Source of the DNA: Micrococcaceae bacterium UBA6021
Lineage (GTDB): Bacteria > Actinomycetota > Actinomycetes > Actinomycetales > Micrococcaceae
DNA length: 13,874 nucleotides
Reading direction: 5' to 3'
NCBI GenBank assembly: GCA_002427975.1
Contig: DIZT01000175.1
Span: forward strand, 5,022 to 18,895
Within the stretch, counting starts at the first letter, position 1; each line of letters opens with the position of its first letter. The translations under genes were made by a program, and so were the position numbers. The notes beneath the pieces are model-generated. The model was not told the DNA's origin. It searched no databases and worked only from the letters and a program-made list of their open reading frames with translations. This document shows positions 7,140 to 13,874 of the stretch, in pieces.

Positions 7140-8474
7140 GTGACACCATGGGACACGATGAAACTGCGCGCTGATCAGACCGGAGACCGTGGCCTTCCCA
7201 TGCCCTTGTGGCTGCAGGGTGCCCTCGAAACGGCGCAGGCTGCCATCATCTCGGCGCTCTTGGCGGTGGTCCCCATCGTGGCCGTGTGGGCCACGGCGGG
7301 ATTCCAGAACACCGCCTTCGATTCTCTGGCCCGCCTCGGCGGCCAGGCCTGGCTGCTGATTCACGGCGTTCCGCTGCAGCTGGCCGTGGTGTCCGGCGAT
7401 GTTGGTGCGGCGGGCCGTTCAGGCTCCGGCATGCTGACCCTGGTTCCCCTTGGCCTGACCCTCATTCCGTTCCTCCTCGCCTGGCGCGCGGGACGGCGCC
7501 TCGCGCGGGCCTCCTATACGGACCAGCTGTGGCAGGCGCTGCTGGGGTCCTGGGTTGTCTACTCGGCGTTCGGCGCGGCCACCGGCTTCGTGTGCAGCAC
7601 GGCCGACGTCGTCATTAATATCTGGTTCGCGATGCTGATCCCGCTGATCCCGTTCGCCCTCGGCATGGTGATCGGCGCGCGCCGCGAGGCAGGCTCGTGG
7701 AGCCGGCTGATCGGCGTCGACGCCGTCCACTGGATCTCGCGCACCAGCCAGCACTCCCGCTGGGCAGGCTCCTATCTTGGATCGGCGACGAAGGCCGGGT
7801 GTGTGGCTTTGGTCGCGGCGCTTGCGCTCGCGTGTGTGCTCCTGGCGGTGGACCTCTTTATCCACTGGAACCTGGTGATCGCGGTCTATGAAGCGCTCGA
7901 CGCCGGCGCGGTAGGCGGAGCGGCCCTCACCATCGCGCAGCTTGGGTATCTCCCCAACCTCGCGGTATTTGCGCTGGCGTGGGTCTCTGGCTCGGGCTTC
8001 GCCCTGGGCGTCGGCTCCCAGGTGGGGCCGCTGGGCACCGCCACCGGGCCGCTGCCATCCATCCCGGTCTTCGCCGCTATCCCGGCAGGTCCGCTGGACT
8101 ACGGGTTCGTCGTGCTGATGGTGCCGGTACTGGCCGGTGTCCTGGCCGGCTGGTGGTTCCTGCGCGAAGGCGAAAACCACTTCGACGAGTGGCTCTCCAT
8201 CAAGATCCACGCCCGCTGGTTCACGGCCACGGTATCCACGCTTGCCCTCGGCGCGCTGGTGGGGGCTGCATCGGGTCTGCTGGCCGCCGGACTGGCCTGG
8301 CTGGCCCGCGGCTCCGCCGGACTCGGCCGCCTCACCGACATCGGTCCCGACCCCTTGTGGACGGGACTCTGGCTCGCGGCGGAGGTGGGCATCGGCGTCG
8401 TCATCGGGTACGCAGCCGGGCCGTGGCTGGAACGCCAGCAGCGCGTGGACGAGGAAGCGGAACTGGCCCGCTGA
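7140..8474 (+). CDS. DUF6350 (PerM-like) polytopic membrane protein
   Basis: About 444 residues, strongly hydrophobic, with roughly nine to ten membrane helices separated by short Gly/Arg loops. Sequence style and position match DUF6350 proteins, which include M. tuberculosis PerM (Rv0955). PerM is reported to be needed for persistence and for cell division under low magnesium. Its gene precedes purN (Rv0956) and purH (Rv0957), the same order as here. Start: GTG 7140 has GAAGG seven bases upstream. The frame is also open to GTG 7101 (only a GGG ahead of it), and ATG 7158 and ATG 7200 are in frame with worse or distant ribosome sites, so the N-terminus is uncertain by up to 20 residues each way. 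No enzyme motif is seen. It ends 28 bp from the convergent stop of the next gene. The family call is good; the cell-division role is by analogy. Confidence 0.82.
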   Translation: MTPWDTMKLRADQTGDRGLPMPLWLQGALETAQAAIISALLAVVPIVAVWATAGFQNTAFDSLARLGGQAWLLIHGVPLQLAVVSGDVGAAGRSGSGMLTLVPLGLTLIPFLLAWRAGRRLARASYTDQLWQALLGSWVVYSAFGAATGFVCSTADVVINIWFAMLIPLIPFALGMVIGARREAGSWSRLIGVDAVHWISRTSQHSRWAGSYLGSATKAGCVALVAALALACVLLAVDLFIHWNLVIAVYEALDAGAVGGAALTIAQLGYLPNLAVFALAWVSGSGFALGVGSQVGPLGTATGPLPSIPVFAAIPAGPLDYGFVVLMVPVLAGVLAGWWFLREGENHFDEWLSIKIHARWFTATVSTLALGALVGAASGLLAAGLAWLARGSAGLGRLTDIGPDPLWTGLWLAAEVGIGVVIGYAAGPWLERQQRVDEEAELAR

Positions 8475-8502
8475 TTTTCGCTTGCTGCTGGGGCTGGGGT
8501 TG

Positions 8503-8931
8503 CTACGGGAGCCCGGGCAGCGAGCCTTCGAGCTGGAGGCGGCAGTTGGAGAGCGCCTGGTCCGTGATGGCCTGCCGCGAGCACGCCTGGAAGTCCTGTA
8601 CCTGGCGGAAAAACAGGGCCGTGGCCAGGATGACCAGCAGCATGATCAGCGAAAGCACCAGCCCCGAGATGGTCCCGAACAGGACCAGCTTTGACTCCTT
8701 GAGCCTGGCCGACCGGACCAGCAGGAGGATTCCCAGCACAAGGCTCGCGGCGGTCAGGATGCCGGTGAGCCAGAGGTAGCTGACATCGAGCTGGTAGACG
8801 AAGAAGGCGCCCAGCACGGTGAGAATGAAGATCCGGAACAGGTTGCGGGTTTTGGTGAGCGAGACTTTGGCGGCCTCGCTGAGCGGCGGTTTGGTCCGCT
8901 GTTGGCCAGCCGGTTCCGGGGTGGTGTTCAT
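8503..8931 (-). CDS. Hypothetical three-helix membrane protein
   Basis: 142 residues, not assigned to a named family. A Pro/Gln-rich cytoplasmic start (1-28) is followed by three predicted membrane helices at about 31-49, 52-72 and 82-107. The tail is about 35 residues with two cysteines (C117, C130) that, by the positive-inside rule, would be outside the cell and might form a disulfide. Positive residues (RSARLKESK, 73-81) mark an inner loop between helices 2 and 3. ATG 8931 has only a short GGA five bases upstream. It lies between the perM-like gene and purN on the opposite strand: convergent with the former, and divergent from purN with only 39 bp between starts, so promoters must overlap. 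Coding potential is supported by the consistent hydrophobic pattern and good codon use. Confidence 0.75.
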   Translation of the reverse strand: MNTTPEPAGQQRTKPPLSEAAKVSLTKTRNLFRIFILTVLGAFFVYQLDVSYLWLTGILTAASLVLGILLLVRSARLKESKLVLFGTISGLVLSLIMLLVILATALFFRQVQDFQACSRQAITDQALSNCRLQLEGSLPGLP

Positions 8932-8958
8932 GTTTTCCAGCCTACGCGAGCGTGCCCA

Positions 8959-8964
8959 TAAGCT
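8959..8964 (+). promoter_or_regulatory. -10 box placing the purN transcript start at its ATG
   Basis: TAAGCT fits TAnnnT and ends six bases before ATG 8971, so transcription would start at about the A of the ATG. No Shine-Dalgarno sequence is present upstream. This predicts a leaderless mRNA, which is common in actinobacteria. The -35 (TTCCAG, 18-base spacer) is weak. Confidence 0.42.
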
Positions 8965-8970
8965 AGACCC

Positions 8971-9540
8971 ATGCGCATCGTAGTCCTCGTTTCCGGTACC
9001 GGGTCCAATCTCCAGGCAGTCATCGACGCCGTCACGTCAGGGGAGCTGGACGTGGAAATCGCCGCGGTGGGTGCCGACCGCGAGGGGACGTACGGCGTCG
9101 AACGCTCCTCAGAAGCCGGGTTGGAGACCTTTGTGGTCAACTTCAATTCATTCCCCACGCGCGACGAATGGGATGCCGCGCTGACCGCCCGCGTGGCTTC
9201 CTACGCCCCGGACGTGGTGGTCTCCTCAGGCTTTATGCGCATCGTCAGCGCCGGCTTTATCGATGCCTTCAACGGCAAATACCTCAACACGCACCCGGCC
9301 CTGCTGCCCGCCTTCCCCGGCGCCCACGGCGTGCGGGACGCTATGGCCTACGGCGTCAAGGTCACCGGCTGCACCGTGCATTGGGCCGACGCCGGCGTGG
9401 ATACCGGCCCCATCGTCGCCCAGGAAGCCGTGGCGATTGAGCCGGGGGACACCGAAGAAACCCTGCACGAACGCATCAAGGTGGTGGAGCGCCGCCTCCT
9501 GGTCAACACCCTGGCCGCCCTCGCCGCCGCCCCAGCCTGA
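8971..9540 (+). CDS. purN: Phosphoribosylglycinamide formyltransferase (GAR transformylase)
   Basis: Third step of de novo purine synthesis: transfers formyl from 10-formyl-THF to GAR in the cytosol. 189 residues, standard for PurN. The phosphate-binding loop is VSGTGSNLQAVIDA (7-20). The catalytic triad N106, H108 and D144 falls at the same numbers as in E. coli PurN. H108 is in LNTHPALLPAFPGAHG (105-120); D144 is in HWADAGVDTGPIV (137-149). The start is fixed by the conserved MRIVVLVSGTG and by the lack of room upstream. No ribosome-binding site is seen; a -10 box six bases upstream suggests a leaderless message. purH, which follows purN directly in M. tuberculosis, is here 2.6 kb away, with a DUF559 gene and an MFS gene between. 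The 66-bp palindromic element begins at the base after the stop. Confidence 0.97.
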   Translation: MRIVVLVSGTGSNLQAVIDAVTSGELDVEIAAVGADREGTYGVERSSEAGLETFVVNFNSFPTRDEWDAALTARVASYAPDVVVSSGFMRIVSAGFIDAFNGKYLNTHPALLPAFPGAHGVRDAMAYGVKVTGCTVHWADAGVDTGPIVAQEAVAIEPGDTEETLHERIKVVERRLLVNTLAALAAAPA

Positions 9541-9606
9541 CCCAACTGACTCGCATTTAACGTCCTCATTCGTAGATTTCACGACGTTGTCTGCCAGTCA
9601 CATGGG
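9541..9606. repeat. 66-bp imperfect palindrome, left boundary of the DUF559 cassette
   Basis: Starts at the base after the purN TGA with CCCAACTGACTCGCATTTAA and ends GCCAGTCACATGGG. Its reverse complement matches 10596-10661 at 56 of 66 positions, with one mismatch in the outer 32 bases. The element also folds on itself: 9541-9564 pairs with 9583-9606 (18 of 24 Watson-Crick pairs plus one wobble) around an 18-base loop. Unpaired positions 6:61, 12:55 and 16:51 are also unpaired in the right copy. It may serve as the purN terminator. Confidence 0.85.
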
Positions 9607-9622
9607 TTCGGCGGATCAGTCC

Positions 9623-9634
9623 TGTGGATAACTT
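9623..9634. promoter_or_regulatory. TGTGGATAACTT: consensus DnaA-box sequence overlapping a possible -10 box
   Basis: TGTGGATAA (9623-9631) is the exact complement of the DnaA box TTATCCACA. TAACTT (9629-9634) overlaps it, fits TAnnnT and is 34 bases before the DUF559 start. Binding is not shown; a single box can arise by chance. Confidence 0.3.
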
Positions 9635-9668
9635 CTGAGCAGGCGCGAAGAATTTGCAACCATGAGGA

Positions 9669-10604
9669 ATGAGAAATCCTCGCCCGCTTCCCGCTCAGCT
9701 AACCGCCGTGCCCTTCACCGTCTACGAAGCCGCAGACGCCGGGGTCAGCGCAGGGCGCCTGAGATATCGGAGGCTGAGCATCCCCAGCCGTGGTGTGCGT
9801 ATCCCCGATGCGGTTGTAGCCGTGGACACTCTCGCCAAGGTCCGTCCCTATACGATCGTGACTCCGTTTTCGGCAGCATCCCACGCCACAGCATTCACGT
9901 TGTGGGACTTGCCGGGATTTCTCCCCGGCAGCGACGACGGAAGGATCCACATCTCACGTCCGGACACGATGGCGATTGTTCGTCGAACGGGAGTGGTTGG
10001 GCACGTTGGGCAGTTCTTTGCAGACGAAATTGTTAATCTCAACGGTCTGCTCATCACGTCCCGGACCCGCACATGGCTGGACTGCGCCCGGAAGATGAGC
10101 ATTGACGAGCTGACGGTGGTCGCGGACCACTTAGTAAGGAATCCGAGGCCTGATTTCGAGGCCAGATCCGAGCCCTATGCGACGCCGGCCGACCTGGCGG
10201 ACATGCTCGACCGGCACAAAGGAACGCCCGGAATCCGGAAGGCCCGCCTTGCCCTTGAACAGGCGCGGATCGGGTCCGACTCCGCGCCGGAGACCAAACT
10301 CAGGCTGGCACTGGAGTACCGCGGACTGCCGGAACCGCAACTGAACGTTCCTGTGGAACTGGGCGCCGGCGTCGTACGCCAACCGGATCTCGCCTATCCG
10401 GAGCAGCGCGTGGCGGTGGAGTACGACGGCGAGAGCCATTCCGAGGCGGCGCAGATTGTCCGGGACATTGCCCGCGAAGAGGATTTTGCCCGGGCGGGGT
10501 GGTTGATGGTCCGGATCTCCAAACGTCACCTGGAGAACGATGCCCGGGCCGCCGTCGCCAAAGTCCGCAGCGCGCTCGTGAACCGCGGCTGGTCTCCCAA
10601 GTGA
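9669..10604 (+). CDS. DUF559 (Vsr-like PD-(D/E)XK) nuclease with AbiEi-like N-terminal domain
   Basis: 311 residues. The N-terminal part (about 1-50, PFTVYEAADAGVSAGRLR then SRGVRIP) resembles the winged-helix start of AbiEi-type antitoxins, often fused to DUF559 in actinobacteria. The middle is an alpha/beta region. The C-terminal DUF559/Vsr-like nuclease domain runs from about 205: E208 in SAPETKLR, D240 in RQPDLAYP, then E251 and D253 in VAVEYDGESH, the metal-binding pattern of this fold. All expected acidic residues are present, so it should be active; the substrate is unknown. ATG 9669 has GAGGA only directly before it; ATG 9662 is in another frame. Some codons are rare for this host (TTA, GTA, AGG near 10132-10150), hinting at acquisition. 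Two inverted 66-bp palindromes bracket the gene, the right one covering its last two codons and stop. Role (repair, defence, antitoxin or element maintenance) is unresolved. Confidence 0.85.
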   Translation: MRNPRPLPAQLTAVPFTVYEAADAGVSAGRLRYRRLSIPSRGVRIPDAVVAVDTLAKVRPYTIVTPFSAASHATAFTLWDLPGFLPGSDDGRIHISRPDTMAIVRRTGVVGHVGQFFADEIVNLNGLLITSRTRTWLDCARKMSIDELTVVADHLVRNPRPDFEARSEPYATPADLADMLDRHKGTPGIRKARLALEQARIGSDSAPETKLRLALEYRGLPEPQLNVPVELGAGVVRQPDLAYPEQRVAVEYDGESHSEAAQIVRDIAREEDFARAGWLMVRISKRHLENDARAAVAKVRSALVNRGWSPK

Positions 10605-10661
10605 CTGGCACTTAACGCCGTGAAAAGCGCGAATGAGGACGTTAAATGCGAGCCAGTTGGG
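10596..10661. repeat. 66-bp imperfect palindrome, right boundary of the DUF559 cassette
   Basis: Inverted counterpart of 9541-9606. It begins at the last two DUF559 codons (CCC AAG) and contains the TGA stop, then continues to GAGCCAGTTGGG. Internally 10596-10619 pairs with 10638-10661 (19 of 24 pairs) around an 18-base loop. It occupies most of the gap between the convergent DUF559 and MFS genes, so it could act as a bidirectional terminator as well as a mobile-element end. No target-site duplication is apparent in the bases outside the two copies. Confidence 0.85.
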
Positions 10662-10674
10662 GGAGGGGAAGCAA

Positions 10675-12027
10675 TTACTCGAGGCGGCGCTGTTTGGTCT
10701 CGGGGGAGAAGAAAGCCATGAACAGCACGGCCACCAGCACCAGGCCACCGGCGAGGGCGAAGGACGTCGCCAGGCCCAGCTCGGGCCAGAAGTAATTCGC
10801 GAATATCAGGGGACCAAATCCAGCCCCCAGCCGGGAGAACGAGGACGCCCAGCCAAAGCCGGTGCCGCGGAGCTCGGTCGGGTACAGCTCCGAAACATAG
10901 GCGTACAGCACGGGAATGGCCACCTGCACCACAAAACCGAACAACAGCAGCCAGAACACCGCGGCCGTGGGGATGTCCACCACAAACGCCACGATCACCA
11001 GGGTCAGTGCGGACAACGGGCCGGTGATGGCCAGGATCCATTTGCGGCCTACACGCTCCACCAGCAGAGCGGCCACAATGACGCCCAACAAACCAACAGC
11101 CGCCATGGACGCCGTGGTCACAAACGCCTTGTACTCGGCGAAGCCCGCGCCGATCAGGATCCGCGGCATCCAGGTCAGCGACAGATAGTAAACCAGCAGG
11201 ATGCTGAAGAACAGCGCCCAGGCCGTGGCGGTGATCTTCCAGTTGAATTGCCACACCAGCCGCAACTGGTGCCAGGCACTCCCGGCGGAGAGCCGCGGAA
11301 CTTCCTGCGCGTCGGGCAGGCTGTAGGCGCGGGGTTCGGCGCCGGTTGCTGCCACCAGGCTGTCGATGACCCTGGCCGCTTCCTCGCGCCGGCCCTTGCG
11401 GATCAGGAAGAGCGGGGATTCCGGCATGCTGCGCCGGACCCAGAACACCAGGAGCGCAGGCAGCACCATCACCAGCATGGTCAGCCGCCAGTCGCCGAAC
11501 ACGGCCACAAGACCAGCCGACACAAAGCCGGCAAGGGCTGCACCCACCGGCCACCAGCCGTCCATCGCGGTAAGGACCTTCCCGCGCTGCTTGCGTGGTG
11601 TGAACTCACCCACCAGCGCATAGTCCACCGGAATGCAGCCGCCCAGGCCGAAGCCGGCCATAAACCGGAAGACACAGAACCAGACAAAGTCAGGTGCGAA
11701 TGCCCCCAGGACCGTGAACAGGGAGAAGATCAGCAACGTGGCCGTGAATGCCTTCTTACGCCCGATCGTGTCAGCGATGGTGCCCCAGACAAACGCCCCC
11801 AGGGCCATGCCGATCAGGTTGGCTGTCCCCACCCAGGCGACTTCGCCGGGCGCCAGGGCCCAGTGCGTCGAGAGCAGCGGGATGAGGATGCCGTTGAGCG
11901 TCACGTCCCAGGCATCGAACATAAAGCCGAGGCCGCCGATCACGAAAATCCGGCCCTGGACTTTCCACCGCCAGGGCAGTTCCTGGACCACCTGTTCGCC
12001 GCTGGGCACAGTGGTGTAAGTATTCAT
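10675..12027 (-). CDS. MFS transporter, NaiP/sugar-porter-like
   Basis: 450 residues, twelve predicted membrane helices. Proton-coupled uptake of a small organic solute is expected. Helix 1 carries the intramembrane FDAWD (37-41). Loop 2-3 has motif A, GTIADTIGRKK (82-92). The mid-loop has MPESPLFL (201-208), a sugar-porter/aromatic-acid-symporter signature. The second-half motif A copy is VERVGRKW (323-330); SELYPTELRGTG (379-390) and the end ETKQRRLE follow. The overall pattern recalls B. subtilis NaiP (niacin) and related organic-acid carriers; the substrate cannot be read from sequence. Start: ATG 12027 has AGGAGG five bases upstream. The frame continues to 12216, but those 63 residues are Cys/Arg-rich, lack a domain and would overlap purH. 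It is divergent from purH (142 bp) and convergent with the DUF559 gene. No functional link to purines is evident. Confidence 0.88.
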   Translation of the reverse strand: MNTYTTVPSGEQVVQELPWRWKVQGRIFVIGGLGFMFDAWDVTLNGILIPLLSTHWALAPGEVAWVGTANLIGMALGAFVWGTIADTIGRKKAFTATLLIFSLFTVLGAFAPDFVWFCVFRFMAGFGLGGCIPVDYALVGEFTPRKQRGKVLTAMDGWWPVGAALAGFVSAGLVAVFGDWRLTMLVMVLPALLVFWVRRSMPESPLFLIRKGRREEAARVIDSLVAATGAEPRAYSLPDAQEVPRLSAGSAWHQLRLVWQFNWKITATAWALFFSILLVYYLSLTWMPRILIGAGFAEYKAFVTTASMAAVGLLGVIVAALLVERVGRKWILAITGPLSALTLVIVAFVVDIPTAAVFWLLLFGFVVQVAIPVLYAYVSELYPTELRGTGFGWASSFSRLGAGFGPLIFANYFWPELGLATSFALAGGLVLVAVLFMAFFSPETKQRRLE

Positions 12028-12044
12028 CGCAGCCTCCTGGGAAA

Positions 12045-12050
12045 ACTCTA
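12045..12050 (-). promoter_or_regulatory. Possible -10 box of the MFS gene
   Basis: Minus strand TAGAGT fits TAnnnT, 17 bases before ATG 12027. The implied start point, about 12038, would place the AGGAGG ribosome site at the very 5' end of the mRNA. No good -35 is seen. Confidence 0.28.
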
Positions 12051-12108
12051 ACCGGGCCCAATGACGTTCACACTGCCGCCGGCAACCGGGGCAAACCGCG
12101 CAACACGA

Positions 12109-12114
12109 TAAACT
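12109..12114 (+). promoter_or_regulatory. Possible -10 box of purH
   Basis: TAAACT fits TAnnnT, 55 bases before the purH GTG. There is no convincing -35 at 16-18 bases. No riboswitch or repressor palindrome is recognisable in the 142-bp divergent MFS-purH gap. Confidence 0.25.
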
Positions 12115-12169
12115 GGGCCTATCCCCACCAACCGCGGCACTGGCCCGCGAGATCAGACGGAGACTTTTT

Positions 12170-13864
12170 GTGAGCTTCACGCAGCCCGACCGTGTATCCA
12201 TCGACCGTGTTCCCATCCGCCGGGCACTGATCTCGGTTTACGACAAGACCGGTCTGGAGGATCTTGCCAAGGGCCTGCACGCAGCCGGCGTGAAGATCGT
12301 TTCCACCGGTTCCACGGCCAAGAAAATCGCTGCGGCCGGCATCCCGGTCCAGGAAGTCGAAGAAGTCACAGGGTCCCCGGAAATGCTGGACGGCCGTGTC
12401 AAGACACTGCACCCGCGCGTCCACGGCGGCATCCTGGCTGACCGCCGCGTCCCCGCGCACATGGAAACCCTCGCCGGCATGGAGATCGAAACCTTCGACC
12501 TGGTGGTGGTGAACCTTTACCCGTTCGTGGAGACCGTGAAGTCCGGCGCTCCGCAGGATGACGTTGTGGAGCAGATCGACATCGGCGGCCCCGCCATGGT
12601 GCGGTCGGCAGCGAAGAACCACGCCGCCGTCGCCATTGTTGTCGACCCCACGTTCTACGGCTCTGTCGTTGCGGCCGCCGCTGAAGGCGGCTTTGACCTG
12701 AAGACCCGACGGCGGCTGGCCGCCAAGGCGTTCGCGCACACCGCGTCGTACGACAACGCCGTGGCCACCTGGACTGCCAGCCAGTTCCTCGATGAAGACG
12801 GCGACGGCGTCATTGACTGGCCTGCCTATGCCGGCCTGGCACTGGAGCGCTCCGAGGTCCTCCGCTACGGCGAAAACCCGCACCAGCAGGCCGCCCTCTA
12901 TGTGGACAAGGCCGCTCCGGCCGGCATCGCGCAGGCGGACCAGCTGCACGGAAAGGCCATGAGCTACAACAACTTCGTCGACGCTGACGCCGCCCTCCGC
13001 GCGGCTTTCGACTTCGCCGAGCCCGCCGTCGCCATCATCAAGCACGCCAACCCCTGCGGCGTGGCCGTCGGTTCAGCCGACGCCGCAGACCCGATCGCTG
13101 ACGCCCACGCCAAGGCCCACGCCTGCGATCCGGTATCCGCTTTCGGCGGTGTCATCGCGGCAAACCGCACGGTCACGGCCGCCATGGCTGCCACCGTCGC
13201 CGGCATCTTCACCGAGGTTGTCATCGCACCGGACTTTGAGCCGGAAGCCGTGGAGATCCTCGCCAAGAAGAAGAACATCCGCCTGCTGGCCCTGCCCGAA
13301 GGCTACGACCGCTACCCGGCCGAAATGCGCCAGGTTTCCGGCGGTGTGCTCGTCCAGATGAGCGACAAGGTGGACGCCGACGGCGACAACCCCGCCAACT
13401 GGACCCTCGCGGCCGGCGAAGCCGCTGACGAAAAGACCCTCGCGGACCTCGCCTTCGCCTGGACCGCCTGCCGCGCGGCAAAGTCCAACGCCATCCTGCT
13501 CGCTGCCCACGGTGCCGCAGTGGGCATCGGCATGGGTCAGGTCAACCGCCTCGACTCCTGCAAACTCGCCGTGGAGCGCGCCAACACGCTGGGCGTTTCG
13601 GTGGAGTCCGACGTCGATGGTGCCGGCGGTGCAGCTGGTCCGTCGACAACACAGGCGAGCGTTGCCCCTGAGCGTGCACGCGGCGCCGTGGCGGCCTCCG
13701 ATGCGTTCTTCCCGTTCGCTGACGGCCTGCAGATCCTGATTGATGCGGGCGTCCGCGCCGTGGTTCAGCCGGGCGGTTCCGTCCGGGACGAGGAAGTTGT
13801 TGCCGCGGCCAACGCCGCCGGGATCACCATGTACTTCACAGGTGCGCGCCACTTCTTCCACTAG
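12170..13864 (+). CDS. purH: Bifunctional AICAR transformylase / IMP cyclohydrolase
   Basis: Last two steps of de novo purine synthesis: formylates AICAR with 10-formyl-THF, then closes the ring to IMP, in the cytosol. 564 residues, complete to TAG at 13862-13864. The MGS-like cyclohydrolase domain (about 16-160) has ISVYDKTGL (21-29), STGSTAK (45-51), [13 protein letters not shown] (75-87) and NLYPF (115-119). The AICAR transformylase domain has RYGENPHQ (232-239), GKAMSYNNF (261-269), catalytic K291-H292 in KHANPCGVA, and [12 protein letters not shown] (509-520). It is longer than E. coli PurH (529); part of the excess is a Gly/Ala/Thr-rich insert at about 480-505. Start GTG 12170 has GGAG seven bases upstream. 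It is separated from purN by the DUF559 and MFS genes, so it needs its own promoter. Only ten bases follow the stop, too few to see a terminator. Confidence 0.97.
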   Translation: MSFTQPDRVSIDRVPIRRALISVYDKTGLEDLAKGLHAAGVKIVSTGSTAKKIAAAGIPVQEVEEVTGSPEMLDGRVKTLHPRVHGGILADRRVPAHMETLAGMEIETFDLVVVNLYPFVETVKSGAPQDDVVEQIDIGGPAMVRSAAKNHAAVAIVVDPTFYGSVVAAAAEGGFDLKTRRRLAAKAFAHTASYDNAVATWTASQFLDEDGDGVIDWPAYAGLALERSEVLRYGENPHQQAALYVDKAAPAGIAQADQLHGKAMSYNNFVDADAALRAAFDFAEPAVAIIKHANPCGVAVGSADAADPIADAHAKAHACDPVSAFGGVIAANRTVTAAMAATVAGIFTEVVIAPDFEPEAVEILAKKKNIRLLALPEGYDRYPAEMRQVSGGVLVQMSDKVDADGDNPANWTLAAGEAADEKTLADLAFAWTACRAAKSNAILLAAHGAAVGIGMGQVNRLDSCKLAVERANTLGVSVESDVDGAGGAAGPSTTQASVAPERARGAVAASDAFFPFADGLQILIDAGVRAVVQPGGSVRDEEVVAAANAAGITMYFTGARHFFH

Positions 13865-13874
13865 GCGGCCCTTC

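Noticed and set aside
6822..7364. N-terminal extension of the DUF4383 gene into the divergent region
   Set aside because: GGAGG seven bases before ATG 6821 and the family start there; the extension would run into the PerM-like gene on the other strand.
9662..10036. Alternative ORF beginning at ATG 9662
   Set aside because: Different frame from the DUF559 motifs, Arg/Ser-rich, no domain; the 9669 frame carries all nuclease residues.
9541..10661. Classical insertion sequence with target-site duplication
   Set aside because: No transposase is encoded, and the bases just outside the two 66-bp elements do not show a duplicated target, so an IS call is not supported.
12028..12216. 63-residue extension of the MFS protein
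   Set aside because: Strong AGGAGG before ATG 12027; the extension is Cys/Arg-rich and overlaps the purH start.
12301..12345. VEPVET-like stretch on the minus strand inside purH, as a second REP copy
   Set aside because: The plus strand encodes the conserved PurH motif STGSTAK; the similarity to the repeat is coincidental.
1..13874. tRNA, rRNA or CRISPR array
   Set aside because: No cloverleaf, rRNA-like stretch or regularly spaced repeat series was seen on either strand.

Overview
The window is high-GC actinobacterial chromosome. It most likely comes from the Arthrobacter/Pseudarthrobacter group (Micrococcaceae), judging from GTG starts, TAnnnT -10 boxes, actinobacterial families (MgtA, DUF6350/PerM, DUF4383) and a VVEPVET-encoding repeat. 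The genus is inferred from protein style and was not tested by search. There are no RNA genes, CRISPR arrays or transposases.

Left part (1-6821), all on the minus strand. Read in transcription order: a DUF4383 membrane protein; an SPFH/flotillin-like protein; a small OB-fold, NfeD-C-like protein 8 bp behind it; an MgtA-type GT4 glycosyltransferase; UDP-glucose 6-dehydrogenase, whose GTG start overlaps the glycosyltransferase stop (GTGA); and a PAS-PAS-GGDEF-EAL cyclic-di-GMP protein cut by the window start. mgtA-ugd looks like a translationally coupled pair for a glucuronate/mannose glycolipid or polysaccharide. Flotillin plus the OB protein looks like a membrane-microdomain pair.

Right part (7140-13864). 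A DUF6350/PerM-like polytopic protein, purN and purH lie on the plus strand. This is the gene order of Mycobacterium tuberculosis Rv0955-purN-purH, but here it is interrupted. A minus-strand membrane protein sits between perM and purN. A DUF559 nuclease gene and a minus-strand MFS transporter sit between purN and purH.

The most interesting structure is around the DUF559 gene. It is bracketed by two 66-bp elements (9541-9606 and 10596-10661) in inverted orientation, identical at 56 of 66 positions and at 31 of the outer 32. Each element is itself an imperfect hairpin, and several unpaired positions are shared by both copies. The left copy begins at the base after the purN stop; the right copy contains the DUF559 stop codon. 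The gene uses some codons that are rare in high-GC actinobacteria. This resembles a nuclease gene carried in a palindrome-bounded cassette, similar in layout to REP/RAYT units but with a PD-(D/E)XK nuclease instead of a transposase.
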